A stretch of 64,000 nt of DNA from [Zimmermannella] faecalis ATCC 13722 (GCF_000381765.1 NZ_KB907079.1:69442-133441), one strand, 5' to 3'. Shown: positions 7,259 through 16,829, numbered from the stretch's first letter. Numbers and translations are program-made. The notes: generated by a model from the sequence alone, not told the origin.

Positions 7259-8380
7259 ATGAGTGATATTCGTATCCCGGCCAATCTACTGCCAGGCGAC
7301 GGTCGATTTGGTGCCGGACCCTCGCGCGTCCGCGAATCGCAACTCGATGATCTCGTGCGACGGGGTCGTGACGTCCTCGGCACGTCGCACCGGCAGGCAC
7401 CCGTGAAGCAGCTCGTCGCGAGCGTGCGCGCACAGCTCGGCGACCTCTACGGCCTGCCCGAGGGATACGAAGTCGTGCTCGGCAACGGCGGCGCGACCGC
7501 GTTCTGGGATGCCGCCGCGTTCGGCCTCATCGAGCGCCGCGCCCAGGCCGCCTCGTTCGGCGAATTCGGCAGCAAGTTTGCGCGCGCCGCGGGCGCGCCG
7601 TGGCTCGAGGCACCGGATGTGCGCGAGGCGCCGGGCGGCGAAGTTGCACTGCTCGAGCCGGCCGCCGGCATCGACCTCTACGCGACGCCGCACAACGAGA
7701 CCTCCACCGGCGCGATGGTCACGCCGACCCGTGTCGCGAACGACGAGGGCGCGCTCACGCTCATCGACGCAACGAGCGCCGCGGGCGGCATCGAGGTCGA
7801 CCTCGAGCAGGCCGACGTCTACTACTTCTCGCCGCAGAAGAACTTCGGCAGCGACGGCGGCCTCTGGTTCGCGCTCATGAGCCCGGCCGCGCTCGAGCGC
7901 GTCGCGCGCCTTGCCGCATCCGACCGCTACATTCCCGAGTCGCTCAGCCTTCAGCTCGCCGTCGAGAACTCACGCAAGGAACAGACGCTGAACACGCCCG
8001 CGATCGCGACCCTCTCGCTGCTCGACTCACAGCTGCGGTGGATGCTCGCCGACGGCGGTCTGCCGACCGTCGCGGCCCGTACGCGTGCCTCGAGCGACCA
8101 CATGTATCAGTGGGCCGCCGAGCGCGAGTGGGCGACGCCGTTCGTGCGCGACGAGCAGTACCGCTCGCAGGTGATCGCGACGATCGACCTCGACGAGCGC
8201 GTCGACAGCGGCGTGCTGCGCGGCATTCTGCGCGAGAACGGCATCGTCGACGTCGACCCGTACCGCAAGCTCGGCCGCAACCAGCTGCGCGTCGGCACGT
8301 TCGCCTCGGTGCCGACGAGCGACGTAGAGCAGCTCACCGCCTCGATCGACTACGTCGTCGAGCGGCTCCTCGCCAACTAG
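7259..8380 (+). CDS. serC: Phosphoserine aminotransferase
   Basis: A 373-residue class V PLP aminotransferase, converting 3-phosphohydroxypyruvate and glutamate to phosphoserine in serine synthesis. It matches the actinobacterial SerC type: FGAGPSRVR near the start, LGTSHRQAPVK, GNGGATAFWDAA in the phosphate-binding region, and the PLP lysine in YYFSPQKNFGSDGG. Length is normal. The -10 box TAGGCT (7246-7251) ends seven bases before the ATG and there is no Shine-Dalgarno sequence, so the mRNA is probably leaderless. No other serine gene is adjacent. Confidence 0.95.
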   Translation: MSDIRIPANLLPGDGRFGAGPSRVRESQLDDLVRRGRDVLGTSHRQAPVKQLVASVRAQLGDLYGLPEGYEVVLGNGGATAFWDAAAFGLIERRAQAASFGEFGSKFARAAGAPWLEAPDVREAPGGEVALLEPAAGIDLYATPHNETSTGAMVTPTRVANDEGALTLIDATSAAGGIEVDLEQADVYYFSPQKNFGSDGGLWFALMSPAALERVARLAASDRYIPESLSLQLAVENSRKEQTLNTPAIATLSLLDSQLRWMLADGGLPTVAARTRASSDHMYQWAAEREWATPFVRDEQYRSQVIATIDLDERVDSGVLRGILRENGIVDVDPYRKLGRNQLRVGTFASVPTSDVEQLTASIDYVVERLLAN

Positions 8381-8435
8381 CGACGGAGACCGGGCCTGCC
8401 CCGCGCATCCGCCCGCCCCATTCGCCACACACCTC

Positions 8436-8498
8436 CGCGAACTGACGGCTATTTGCAGCTTTTTCGTTGAAAATGCTGCAAATAGCCGTCAGTTCGCG
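8436..8498. repeat. REP-like palindrome, copy 1
   Basis: Perfect 24-bp arms (8436-8459 and 8475-8498) around a 15-base loop. It lies between the convergent ends of serC and the DUF3027 gene. It differs from other copies in having GGCTATTTGC where they have GGCAATTTGC, with the matching change in the opposite arm. Confidence 0.9.
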
Positions 8499-8504
8499 AT
8501 GGCG

Positions 8505-9101
8505 CTAGCGGCGGCGACGGCGCGTGCGGCGCTGCGTGCGCTGCGACTTCGGTCGCCCGCGCCCGCGTCGGCCCGAGCGGCGACCGCCGCGGCCCGAGCG
8601 TCCCTCGGAGCCCGCCGACTCGCCAGACTCGCCCGACTCGTCGTCGGCGTCGTCGGTGTCGGCATCCGACTCGTCGTCGCCGTCTTCGTCGTCGTGCTCC
8701 GCCTCGTCGAAGTCGTCGTCCTCGTCGTCGAACTCCGCGCCCTCGGCGTCGTCCTCGTCATCGACGAGGTTGCCGTGGCGATCGTGCGTCGCGCGGAACT
8801 CGGCCAGGCGCTCAGCCCACGGCACCCAGGACGGCGCGAGCAGCGCATCCTCGCCCGGCAGCAGGTCGCACTCGAGCACGGTCGGCTCGGCGTCGTCGAC
8901 CACGGTCGTCCAGACCGTCCAGAACCAGTCGCGGTGGCCGGGCACGTTCGCGGCGAAGCGCAGCGTGCGCACGCCCTCGTCGCTCGGCTCGGAGGTCTCG
9001 AGGTGCTCGCCGATCTGCTCGGCCGGGGCAACCTCGGCAAGCGCCGCGAGCGCGAGGCCGATCAGGCCCTCGTCAGTCGTCGTCTCGGCGGCCTCAGGCA
9101 T
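8505..9101 (-). CDS. DUF3027 family protein
   Basis: A 198-residue protein. Roughly the first 115 residues are a conserved domain of unknown function known from Actinobacteria (HRDWFWTVWTTVVDD is a good landmark). After that comes an Asp/Glu-rich stretch of about 45 residues and then an Arg/Gly-rich basic tail, both likely disordered. Its ATG overlaps the end of the cold-shock gene by eight bases, so the two are translationally coupled. The charged tail and the partner suggest a nucleic-acid-related role, which is inference only. Confidence 0.8.
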   Translation of the reverse strand: MPEAAETTTDEGLIGLALAALAEVAPAEQIGEHLETSEPSDEGVRTLRFAANVPGHRDWFWTVWTTVVDDAEPTVLECDLLPGEDALLAPSWVPWAERLAEFRATHDRHGNLVDDEDDAEGAEFDDEDDDFDEAEHDDEDGDDESDADTDDADDESGESGESAGSEGRSGRGGRRSGRRGRGRPKSQRTQRRTRRRRR

Positions 9102-9477
9102 CGAAGTCGTCCGCAACGCGGCGCAGCATCGCCGCGATCTTCGCGCCGGCCGCACCCTCGGGGTACTTGCCGTGGCGCAGCTGCGCGCCCACGCGGTCGA
9201 GCACCTTCACGAGGTCGTCGACCACGATCGCCATGTCGTCGGCGGGCTTGCGCTTCATGCGCGTGACCGAGGCGGGCGCATCCACGACGCGCACCGAGAG
9301 CGCCTGCGGGCCACGGCGCCCGTCGGCAATGCCGTACTCGAGCTTCGTGCCCGCGCGCAGCTGCGTCACCTCGGCCGGCAGCGCGGTCGCGTGGAGGAAG
9401 ACCTCCTGACCGTCGTCGCCCTGCACGAAGCCAAAGCCCTTGTCGGCGTCATAAAACTTCACCTTGCCCGTTGGCAT
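9094..9477 (-). CDS. Cold-shock-domain protein with C-terminal extension
   Basis: A 127-residue protein. Residues 1-65 form a cold-shock domain with GKVKFYDADKGFGFV (RNP1) and VFLHATAL (RNP2), which binds single-stranded RNA or DNA. The extra 60 residues contain a helical segment (DLVKVLDRVGAQLRHGKYPEG) found in the longer actinobacterial Csp type. The start ATG has AAAGGAG upstream; a minus-strand TAGACT near 9585 is a candidate -10. It is followed by the overlapping DUF3027 gene. Confidence 0.9.
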   Translation of the reverse strand: MPTGKVKFYDADKGFGFVQGDDGQEVFLHATALPAEVTQLRAGTKLEYGIADGRRGPQALSVRVVDAPASVTRMKRKPADDMAIVVDDLVKVLDRVGAQLRHGKYPEGAAGAKIAAMLRRVADDFDA

Positions 9478-9641
9478 GGCACATCTCCTTTGCACCCTCG
9501 GTCGGATGCGTCGAATCGAAACCGTCGCGGCGAGCCCTCGCGCGCGGGCGTGTGCCCCGCGCGGTGCCGCGGTGGCTCCAGTCTACCCGGGGCAGCGACA
9601 TCACGACATGCCGCGGCGACTACGTGGCCTAAGCTAGTTCG

Positions 9642-9902
9642 GTGCCCAAGTCACCAGAGCAGGCCCCGGTCGGCCGGGGCGAGAAGATTCTCGCGAACGC
9701 CACTGCCGCGCTCGCCGTCATCGCGTTCGTCTGCCTTGTCTCGGTGCTCGTCGCCCCGCTGTTCGGCGTCGACTTCGCGACCACCGCATCGTGGTACTGG
9801 CCGGCCGCGCTCCTCGTCGCCTGGTGGGGCTTCCCCATCGCGCTGATCGGCGTCGCCGCGGTCATCATCACCCGCATCATCGCCAACCGCAGGCACAAGT
9901 GA
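9642..9902 (+). CDS. Small two-helix membrane protein
   Basis: An 86-residue protein starting at GTG with a short hydrophilic N-terminus and two hydrophobic segments (about residues 20-42 and 52-78), ending in a basic tail. Function unknown. Its TGA overlaps the GTG of the following helicase-associated gene, so it is the first gene of an operon with that gene and probably the XPB helicase. Confidence 0.7.
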   Translation: MPKSPEQAPVGRGEKILANATAALAVIAFVCLVSVLVAPLFGVDFATTASWYWPAALLVAWWGFPIALIGVAAVIITRIIANRRHK

Positions 9903-11641
9903 CGAACGTCCCCGACTCGATGCGCATCCTTGCTTCCCTGCGGGAGCTTGATGAGTCGGGGTTTGCGTGGCTGCTGCGTGAGCGGCGCGTGCCGACGCGC
10001 GGGCTCGCCGACCCGATCGACCTCGCCGAGTGGCTCGAAGACCCGACGAACATCGACGCGACGCTCGGGCGGATGCGCTGGCCCACCCTGCGCGGTCTGC
10101 GGCTCGGCGACGAGGCCGCGCTCGCCGAGGCCGCGCGCCTGCAGCTCGCGGTGACCGACGGCGAGCGGCCGCGGCTGCTCCCCCGCGCCGCGCAGACCCT
10201 CGCCGAACTGCTGCCCGAGGTGCCCGACTTCACCGCCGAGGCCGACGCCGCGGCCGCCGCGAACCCCGTGCCCTCGGGCGCCGACCGGGCGCAAGAGGCC
10301 GCGCAGCTCGCGAGCGACGCCCTCTGGCTGCTCGACGCCCACCACCGGCCCGTGCAGCATGCCCGCAGCGGCGTGCGCCTCAGCGCGGTCGAGCTGCGGC
10401 GCCTCGCGGTCGACCTCGAGCGGCCCGTCGAGGTCGTCGACGCCGTCTACGAGTGGCTTGCGAGCACCGAGCTCATCGCCCCGACCGGACCCACCGCCGG
10501 CGACCAGTGGGCGCCCACCGAGGCCGGCCGCGAGTTCCCGCGCCGCCCCGTCACCGAACGGTGGCGCATCCTTGCCGCCGCGTGGGCGCGCTCGCTCACG
10601 ATCGCCGACGTGCGCGCCGCCGCGTGGTTTGACGAGCCTGCCGAGGGCTCGATGCATCCGGCCGTCGCGCTCGGCCTCGCCGACGCCACCCGCGCCGCGC
10701 TTACCCGCCTCGGCGGCCTCGTGCTCGACGACCGGCTCGACGAGGCGACCGCCGCGCTCGCCCCCGAGCTCGCCGAGCCCGTCACCGGGGTCTACGTGCA
10801 GCCCGACCAGACGATCGTCGCGCCGGGCCCGCTCTCGGGTGACGACGACGCCGCCCTGCGCAGCTTCGCGCAGCTCGAGCACCGAGCCCTCGCGAGCCAG
10901 TACCGGCTCACGCAGTCGTCGATCGAGCGCGCGCTGCTGTCGGGCGCGACGATCTCGAGCATCCACGACCGCCTCGAGCGCCTCTCGCTCACGGGTATTC
11001 CGCAGCCCGTTGCCTACCTGCTCGAGTCGTCGGCCGAGCGCTTCGGCCGCGTGCGCGTGCGCGCCCACGTCGACGACCACGGCCGGGTCACGAGCCGCGT
11101 GCGCGCCGAGTCGGCGCAGCTGTTCGACACGCTCCGCATCGACACGGCGCTGAGCTCGCTCGCGCTGCGCGTCGTGCCCGCCGGCGAGCAGCGCGACGAG
11201 GCCGAGCTCGCCTCGGTCACGAGCCCCGAGACCGCCCTGCTCACGCTCGTCGAGGCCCGCTACCCCGCGGCGATGGAGACGGTCGACGGCGAGCTGCGCG
11301 GCGGACTGCGCCGTGTCACCGCCGAGCCCTACGAGCCCGAGCCCAACGCGACCCTGCGCAGCGCCGCCGAAGCCCTCGCCGAGCACGCCGCCTCGGCCCC
11401 GCCCCGCGACGACGAGGCGACCTGGCTGCGCCGGCGCCTCGAACTCGCGCGCCGCGACCGCCTCGAGCTGCGCCTCGAAATCGCGCTCGGCGACGAGCGC
11501 ACCGCCGAGCTCAACGTGATCCCCATCGCCGTCACCGACCAGCGGCTGCGCGCCCGCGACACCGGCGCCGAGGTCGAGCGCACGGTTCCGCTGCGCGCGA
11601 TCGTCGCCGTCGAGGGAACCCGCGTCGCCCGACACGACTAA
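9899..11641 (+). CDS. Helicase-associated (XPB partner) protein
   Basis: A 580-residue protein lacking Walker motifs. The N-terminus (LRELDESGFAWLLRERRV) and the middle (SIERALLSGATISSIHDRLERL, with a winged-helix look) match the actinobacterial helicase-associated domain family usually encoded next to XPB-type helicases. The GTG start overlaps the stop of the previous gene; an ATG seven codons later is an alternative. The helicase gene follows after 11 bp. A role as DNA-binding partner of the helicase is inferred from this constant pairing. Confidence 0.8.
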   Translation: MTNVPDSMRILASLRELDESGFAWLLRERRVPTRGLADPIDLAEWLEDPTNIDATLGRMRWPTLRGLRLGDEAALAEAARLQLAVTDGERPRLLPRAAQTLAELLPEVPDFTAEADAAAAANPVPSGADRAQEAAQLASDALWLLDAHHRPVQHARSGVRLSAVELRRLAVDLERPVEVVDAVYEWLASTELIAPTGPTAGDQWAPTEAGREFPRRPVTERWRILAAAWARSLTIADVRAAAWFDEPAEGSMHPAVALGLADATRAALTRLGGLVLDDRLDEATAALAPELAEPVTGVYVQPDQTIVAPGPLSGDDDAALRSFAQLEHRALASQYRLTQSSIERALLSGATISSIHDRLERLSLTGIPQPVAYLLESSAERFGRVRVRAHVDDHGRVTSRVRAESAQLFDTLRIDTALSSLALRVVPAGEQRDEAELASVTSPETALLTLVEARYPAAMETVDGELRGGLRRVTAEPYEPEPNATLRSAAEALAEHAASAPPRDDEATWLRRRLELARRDRLELRLEIALGDERTAELNVIPIAVTDQRLRARDTGAEVERTVPLRAIVAVEGTRVARHD

Positions 11642-11652
11642 ACTCAATCGGT

Positions 11653-13305
11653 ATGGCTGACGGACCCCTCATCGTGCAGAGCGACCGAACCGTACTGCTC
11701 GAAGTCGCGCATCCCGACGCGGATGCGGCCCGGCACGAACTCGGGGTATTCGCGGAACTCGAACGCGCGCCCGAGCACATCCACACCTATCGCATCACGC
11801 GCCTCGGCCTCTGGAACGCCCGCGCCGCCGGCCACGACGCCGAGGAGATGCTCGGCACACTCGAGCGCTACGCGAAGTTCCCCGTGCCCGACGCGGTCGC
11901 GATCGACCTGCGCGAGACCGTGAACCGCTACGGCCGGCTCGTCGTCGACCGCGACGACGAGGGCCTCGTGCTGCGCGCGAGCGACGAGGCCGTGCTGCGG
12001 CAGGTCGCGTCAAACAAGAAGATCGCCCCGATGCTGCGCGGCTCGGCCGGCAGCGGCGTCATGCGCGTCGAAGACTGGGCCCGCGGCGAACTCAAGCAGC
12101 AGCTCGTGAAGCTCGGCTGGCCCGCCGAAGACCTCGCGGGCTACACGCCCGGCACGCCGCACGAGATCGACCTCACGAGCGACGGCTGGTCGCTGCGCGA
12201 GTACCAGCAGGATGCGGTCGACCACTTCTTCACGGGCGGCTCGGGTGTCGTCGTGCTCCCCTGTGGCGCGGGCAAGACGATCGTCGGCGCGGGCGCCATG
12301 TCGGCCGCCGGCACGAACACGCTCATTCTCGTGACGAACACCGTCTCGGCGCGCCAGTGGCGGGCCGAGCTGCTGCGCCGCACGAGCCTCACCGAAGACG
12401 AGATCGGCGAGTACTCGGGCGAGGTAAAAGAGGTCAAGCCGGTCACGATCGCGACCTATCAAATTCTCACCGCCCGCCGAAAGGGCGAGTACGCCCACCT
12501 CTCGCTGCTCAACGCGCTCGACTGGGGCCTCATCATCTACGACGAGGTGCACCTGCTGCCCGCGCCCGTGTTCAAGCTCACCGCCGAGCTGCAGGCCCGC
12601 CGCCGCCTCGGCCTCACGGCAACCCTCGTGCGCGAAGACGGCCGCGAGGGCGACGTGTTCTCGCTCATCGGCCCGAAGCGCTTCGACGCACCCTGGAAAG
12701 AGATCGAGGCGCAGGGCTACATCTCCCCCGCCGAGTGCTTCGAGGTGCGTGTCGACCTCCCCTACGAGGCGCGCATGGAATACGCCGGCGCGAGCGACGA
12801 AGACCGCTACCGCATCGCCGCGAGCGCCGAGGTAAAGCACGACGTCGCCCGCCGTCTCGTCGCGAAACACGCGGGCGAGCGCATCCTCATCATCGGCCAG
12901 TACCTCGACCAGCTCGACGCGATCGCGACCGAGCTCGGGGCCCCGAAGGTGACCGGCCAGACCCCCGTCGCCGAGCGAGAAGAGCTGTTCGAGGCGTTCC
13001 GCACCGGCGACGAACCGATTCTCGTCGTCTCGAAGGTCGCGAACTTCTCGGTCGACCTGCCCGATGCTTCGGTCGCGATTCAGATCTCGGGCTCGTACGG
13101 CTCGCGCCAAGAAGAGGCGCAGCGCCTCGGCCGACTGCTTCGGCCCTCGTCGTCGGGCGTCACGGCCTCGTTCTACACGGTCGTGTCGCGCGACACGGTC
13201 GACCAGGACTTCGCCCAGAACCGACAGCGATTCCTCGCCGAGCAGGGGTACTCGTACTCGATTCTCGACGCCGACGATATCGACGCGGCCGCGAACGCCG
13301 CCTAA
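11653..13305 (+). CDS. XPB/Ssl2-type DNA repair helicase
   Basis: A 550-residue superfamily 2 helicase of the bacterial XPB type. Motifs in order: the Q-region LREYQQDAVDHF, Walker A PCGAGKT near residue 205, Walker B DEVH near 297, motif III TATLVREDGREGD containing the RED residues typical of XPB, and the C-terminal RecA lobe ending in QRLGRLLRPS. An N-terminal domain of about 180 residues precedes them. XPB enzymes unwind DNA in repair; the bacterial pathway is poorly defined. A TAAACT box (11639-11644) eight bases before the ATG suggests a leaderless mRNA from an internal promoter. Confidence 0.93.
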   Translation: MADGPLIVQSDRTVLLEVAHPDADAARHELGVFAELERAPEHIHTYRITRLGLWNARAAGHDAEEMLGTLERYAKFPVPDAVAIDLRETVNRYGRLVVDRDDEGLVLRASDEAVLRQVASNKKIAPMLRGSAGSGVMRVEDWARGELKQQLVKLGWPAEDLAGYTPGTPHEIDLTSDGWSLREYQQDAVDHFFTGGSGVVVLPCGAGKTIVGAGAMSAAGTNTLILVTNTVSARQWRAELLRRTSLTEDEIGEYSGEVKEVKPVTIATYQILTARRKGEYAHLSLLNALDWGLIIYDEVHLLPAPVFKLTAELQARRRLGLTATLVREDGREGDVFSLIGPKRFDAPWKEIEAQGYISPAECFEVRVDLPYEARMEYAGASDEDRYRIAASAEVKHDVARRLVAKHAGERILIIGQYLDQLDAIATELGAPKVTGQTPVAEREELFEAFRTGDEPILVVSKVANFSVDLPDASVAIQISGSYGSRQEEAQRLGRLLRPSSSGVTASFYTVVSRDTVDQDFAQNRQRFLAEQGYSYSILDADDIDAAANAA

Positions 13306-13318
13306 CGAAAGCACGCAC

Positions 13319-14314
13319 ATGACCTTCCAGCACCTCGGCTTCATTCATCTCGTCCCGTTCGAGCGTGAGGCGCCGGCGGCAGGGTTCCGCGACGCGATCG
13401 AGCTGTTCCAGCACGCGGATGCGCTCGGGCTCGACTCGGGCTGGCTGCGCACCCGCCACCTGCAGTACGGCGTGCCCTCGCCCGCCGTACTGTTCGGCGC
13501 GCTCGCGCAGGCGACCGAGCGCATCCGACTCGGCAACGCCGTGATTCCCGTCGAGTACGAGAACCCGTTCCGCCTCGCAGAAGACCTCGCGACGGCCGAC
13601 GTGCTCTCGGGCGGCCGCCTGCTGCCCGGCCTCAGCGTGCATCCGCCCCGCTACTCGAGTGACGAGGTGAACGATCTCGTGTTCGACACGGGCTGGCGCG
13701 AAGAGGACTACGGCTACGGCCGCATCGAGCGGCTGCGCTCACTGCTCGCCGGCGACAGGGTGCGCGACCTCGAGGGCTACGCCGGCTTCGGCGGCGACAT
13801 CGACTCGGAGCGGGTCGAGCCGCACTCCCCCGGCCTCGCCGAGCGGCTCACGTACGGCGGCGGCTCGCTGAAGTCGGCGCGCTGGGCGGGCGAGGCGGGC
13901 CTCGGCTGGCTCGTGAGCAACATCTCGACGAGCGAGCACGGCGTCACCGACTTCTCGCTCGCGCAGCGCGCGCAGATCGACGCGTACCGCGAGGCGGGCG
14001 GCAAGTGGGTCACCGTCGCGCGCGTCATCGTGCCGACCGACGGCGCGACCGACGAGCAGGTCGCGAAGTACCGCACCTACGCCGAGGCGCGCAACCCGCG
14101 CACCGAGGGCATCGTTGGCAAGAACACGCTCATTGCGAAGGATGTGCTCGGCTCGCTCGACGAGATTCTCGAGTTCGTCACGAACGACCCCGCGATTCAG
14201 GCGGCCGACGACCTGCTGTTCGAGCTGCCCTTCGAGATGGAGCTCGCCGACTGGCGCCAGATGCTCACGCAGCTCGCGACCGTCATCGGCCCCGCCCTCG
14301 GCTGGCGGGCATAG
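13319..14314 (+). CDS. LLM-class flavin-dependent oxidoreductase
   Basis: A 331-residue protein with the bacterial-luciferase-like TIM barrel. Markers are FRDAIELFQHADALGLDSGWLRTRH at the N-terminus, the RIRLGNAVIPV strand, and LADVLSGGR-like ATADVLSGGRLLPGL. Such enzymes use FMNH2 or F420; the substrate is unknown. It starts 13 bp after the XPB gene and may be co-transcribed, without an obvious functional link. Confidence 0.85.
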   Translation: MTFQHLGFIHLVPFEREAPAAGFRDAIELFQHADALGLDSGWLRTRHLQYGVPSPAVLFGALAQATERIRLGNAVIPVEYENPFRLAEDLATADVLSGGRLLPGLSVHPPRYSSDEVNDLVFDTGWREEDYGYGRIERLRSLLAGDRVRDLEGYAGFGGDIDSERVEPHSPGLAERLTYGGGSLKSARWAGEAGLGWLVSNISTSEHGVTDFSLAQRAQIDAYREAGGKWVTVARVIVPTDGATDEQVAKYRTYAEARNPRTEGIVGKNTLIAKDVLGSLDEILEFVTNDPAIQAADDLLFELPFEMELADWRQMLTQLATVIGPALGWRA

Positions 14315-14370
14315 GGAGCGCATAACGGCGCATCAGACGGCATTCAGCAATTTGGCCGCAAAATAGCCTT

Positions 14371-15072
14371 ATGACTGATGGCGGACCAAAGATCCTGGTA
14401 GTTGATGACGAACCGAACATTCGCGAGCTGCTCTCGACGAGCCTCCGCTTCGCAGGATTCATGGTGCGCACCGTGGGGAACGGCGCCGGCGCGATCGCCG
14501 CGGTGATCGACGAAGAGCCCGACCTGATCGTGCTCGACGTCATGCTGCCCGACATGTCGGGCTTCGCGGTCACGAAGCGCCTGCGCGCCTCGGGCTACGT
14601 CTCGCCGATCCTCTTCCTCACGGCGAAGGACGACACCGACGACAAGATCGAGGGCCTCAACTCGGGCGGCGACGACTACGTCACGAAGCCGTTCAGCCTC
14701 GACGAGATCGTCGCGCGCATCAAGGCGATTCTGCGCCGCACGATGCACACCGAAGAGGAGGCCGTCATTCGCGTCGGCGACCTCACGATGGACCAGGACA
14801 CGCACGAGGTGTTCATCAACGACGAGCCGGTCGACCTCTCGCCGACCGAGTTCAAGCTGCTGCGCTACCTCATGCTCAACCCGAACCGCGTGCTGTCGAA
14901 GTCGCAGATTCTCGACCACGTGTGGGAGTACGACTTCAACGGCGACGCCGGCATCGTCGAGTCATACATCTCGTACCTGCGCCGCAAGCTCGACGCGCAC
15001 ACGTCGGAGTCGCTCATTCAGACGAAGCGCGGCTTTGGCTACATGCTCAAGGTGCCCGGGGTGAAGGCGTAG
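14371..15072 (+). CDS. OmpR-family response regulator
   Basis: A 233-residue regulator. The receiver domain (1-120) has the acidic pair VVDDE, the phosphoacceptor Asp in IVLDVMLPDMSG, the switch Thr in FLTAKDD and Lys in YVTKPF. The C-terminal winged helix (about 135-228) has LSPTEFKLLRYLMLNPNRVLS. It resembles the TrcR/PrrA type of Actinobacteria. The kinase gene starts four bases after its stop, so the pair forms one two-component system. The signal is unknown. Confidence 0.93.
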   Translation: MTDGGPKILVVDDEPNIRELLSTSLRFAGFMVRTVGNGAGAIAAVIDEEPDLIVLDVMLPDMSGFAVTKRLRASGYVSPILFLTAKDDTDDKIEGLNSGGDDYVTKPFSLDEIVARIKAILRRTMHTEEEAVIRVGDLTMDQDTHEVFINDEPVDLSPTEFKLLRYLMLNPNRVLSKSQILDHVWEYDFNGDAGIVESYISYLRRKLDAHTSESLIQTKRGFGYMLKVPGVKA

Positions 15073-15076
15073 CCGT

Positions 15077-16825
15077 TTGGCCTCCGGTCCCTCGCGGTGG
15101 GATCAACTCTCCCTCCGCAATCAGCTCACCATCGTCAACGTGGTGCTGCTTGCCCTCTCACTCGTGATCGCAGGCAGCGGCACCACGTTGCTGCTGCGTC
15201 CAACCCTCGTCGGGCAGCTCGACGCGAGCCTGCGCTCGATCGCCGCCGACCCGACGCTCGTGCTCGGCGGCGACGTCTCGACGGGCGAGTTCGGCTTCGA
15301 GCAGATCCGCACCGCCCCGCAGCCGTACTACGTCGCGATCGTCGACGACTCGGGCGACATCATGGTCGACAACTGGGAGTGGCAGCCGCGCTCGATCGCG
15401 CCTGACCTCACCTCGATGGAGCTCAAGTACGAGGGCACCGTCGGCACGGGATTCTCGATCTACGAGCTGACCGACGGCCTCGGCTCGCCGTGGCGCGCGG
15501 TCGTGATTCCCGAGTCGCAGTACGACTCGAATCAGGTGTTCGGCACGCTCATCGTCGCGATGCCGATGTCGAGCGTGAACTCGACCATGGCGAGCTTCCT
15601 CGCGATCTTCTTCGGCTTCGGCCTCTCGGTGCTGATCTTCGCGGCCGTGCTCACCCGCATGCTCGTCTCGGCGACGCTGCGGCCGCTGCGCAAGGTCGAG
15701 ACGACGGCGATCAACTTCGCCGCGGGCGACTACGACCAGCGCCTGCCCGAGGCGACGCCGAACACCGAGGTCGGCCGGCTCTCGCGCTCACTCAACTCGA
15801 TGCTCGGGCAGATCGACTCGGCACTCATCGACCGCGACCGCACCATTAGTCAGATGCGAAGGTTCGTCGGCGACGCGTCGCACGAGCTGCGCACGCCGCT
15901 CGTGACGGTGCGCGGCTACGCCGAGCTCTACCGCATGGGCGCCCTCGACGAGCCGACGAAGGTCGGGCAGGCGATGGACCGCATCGAGGGCGAGGCGAAG
16001 CGCATGGGCGGCCTCGTCGAAGACCTCCTGCAGCTCGCGCGGCTCGACGAGAATCGCGAGATCGCGAAAGACGTGCTCGACCTCGAGCCGATCGTCGACG
16101 ACGCGGCGATGGATACGCGGGCGCAGGCCCCCGACCGCACCGTGCGCGTGCATCCGATCGTGCTCGTGCTCGACGACGAGCATCCGTACCGCCCCGGCGA
16201 GAGCGCGTTCGCGACGCTCCCGACCGTCGTGACCCGCGAGCCCGACGCCGAAGAGCAGGGCGACGACGAGCCGGATACGCCGGCCAGGCGCTCGACGCGG
16301 GCTCGGCTCGCGCGCGTGCTCGGCCTGCGCCGACGCACGCAGGTGGCCGACGACGCCGAGGAGCCCGTCGACGCGACGCCCGAAGCGGACCCGGAGCAGC
16401 CCGAGTTCGACGACGCCGACGAGGTGCCGGCGATGATCTACGGCAACAGCGACAAGGTACGCCAGGCGATTCAGAACATCGTCGGCAACGCGCTGCGCTA
16501 CACGCCCGAGGGCACGCCCCTCGAGCTCGGCATCGTCGTCGACGTGCCGCGCGAGCGCGCGATCGTCGAGGTGATCGACCACGGCGACGGGATTCCCGAG
16601 GAGAGCCGGAAGCAGATCTTCCAGCGGTTCTGGCGGGCCGACACGTCGCGCACGCGCGACACGGGCGGCACCGGCCTCGGGCTCGCGATCGTCTCGGCGA
16701 TCATGCAGGGGCACGAGGGCGACGTCGACGTTGTCGAGACGCCGGGCGGCGGTGCCACATTCCGCTTGGGATTCCCCCTACTGATGGCCCCGCCTGTGGA
16801 TGAACAGCTCTCCACAGATTCGTGA
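15077..16825 (+). CDS. Sensor histidine kinase with an acidic insert
   Basis: A 582-residue kinase, cognate to the regulator upstream. Parts: a first membrane helix (about 17-37), an extracytoplasmic domain, a second helix (about 175-200), HAMP, the H-box FVGDASHELRTPL near residue 265, the N-box IQNIVGNALRY, the G1 box DHGDGIPEE and the G2 box GGTGLGL. Between the start of the ATPase domain and the N-box lie about 95 extra residues, acidic and Arg-rich in turn, that ordinary HATPase domains lack. TTG at 15077 was taken as the start because it fits the gap to the regulator gene. Confidence 0.9.
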   Translation: MASGPSRWDQLSLRNQLTIVNVVLLALSLVIAGSGTTLLLRPTLVGQLDASLRSIAADPTLVLGGDVSTGEFGFEQIRTAPQPYYVAIVDDSGDIMVDNWEWQPRSIAPDLTSMELKYEGTVGTGFSIYELTDGLGSPWRAVVIPESQYDSNQVFGTLIVAMPMSSVNSTMASFLAIFFGFGLSVLIFAAVLTRMLVSATLRPLRKVETTAINFAAGDYDQRLPEATPNTEVGRLSRSLNSMLGQIDSALIDRDRTISQMRRFVGDASHELRTPLVTVRGYAELYRMGALDEPTKVGQAMDRIEGEAKRMGGLVEDLLQLARLDENREIAKDVLDLEPIVDDAAMDTRAQAPDRTVRVHPIVLVLDDEHPYRPGESAFATLPTVVTREPDAEEQGDDEPDTPARRSTRARLARVLGLRRRTQVADDAEEPVDATPEADPEQPEFDDADEVPAMIYGNSDKVRQAIQNIVGNALRYTPEGTPLELGIVVDVPRERAIVEVIDHGDGIPEESRKQIFQRFWRADTSRTRDTGGTGLGLAIVSAIMQGHEGDVDVVETPGGGATFRLGFPLLMAPPVDEQLSTDS

Positions 16826-16829
16826 TCTG

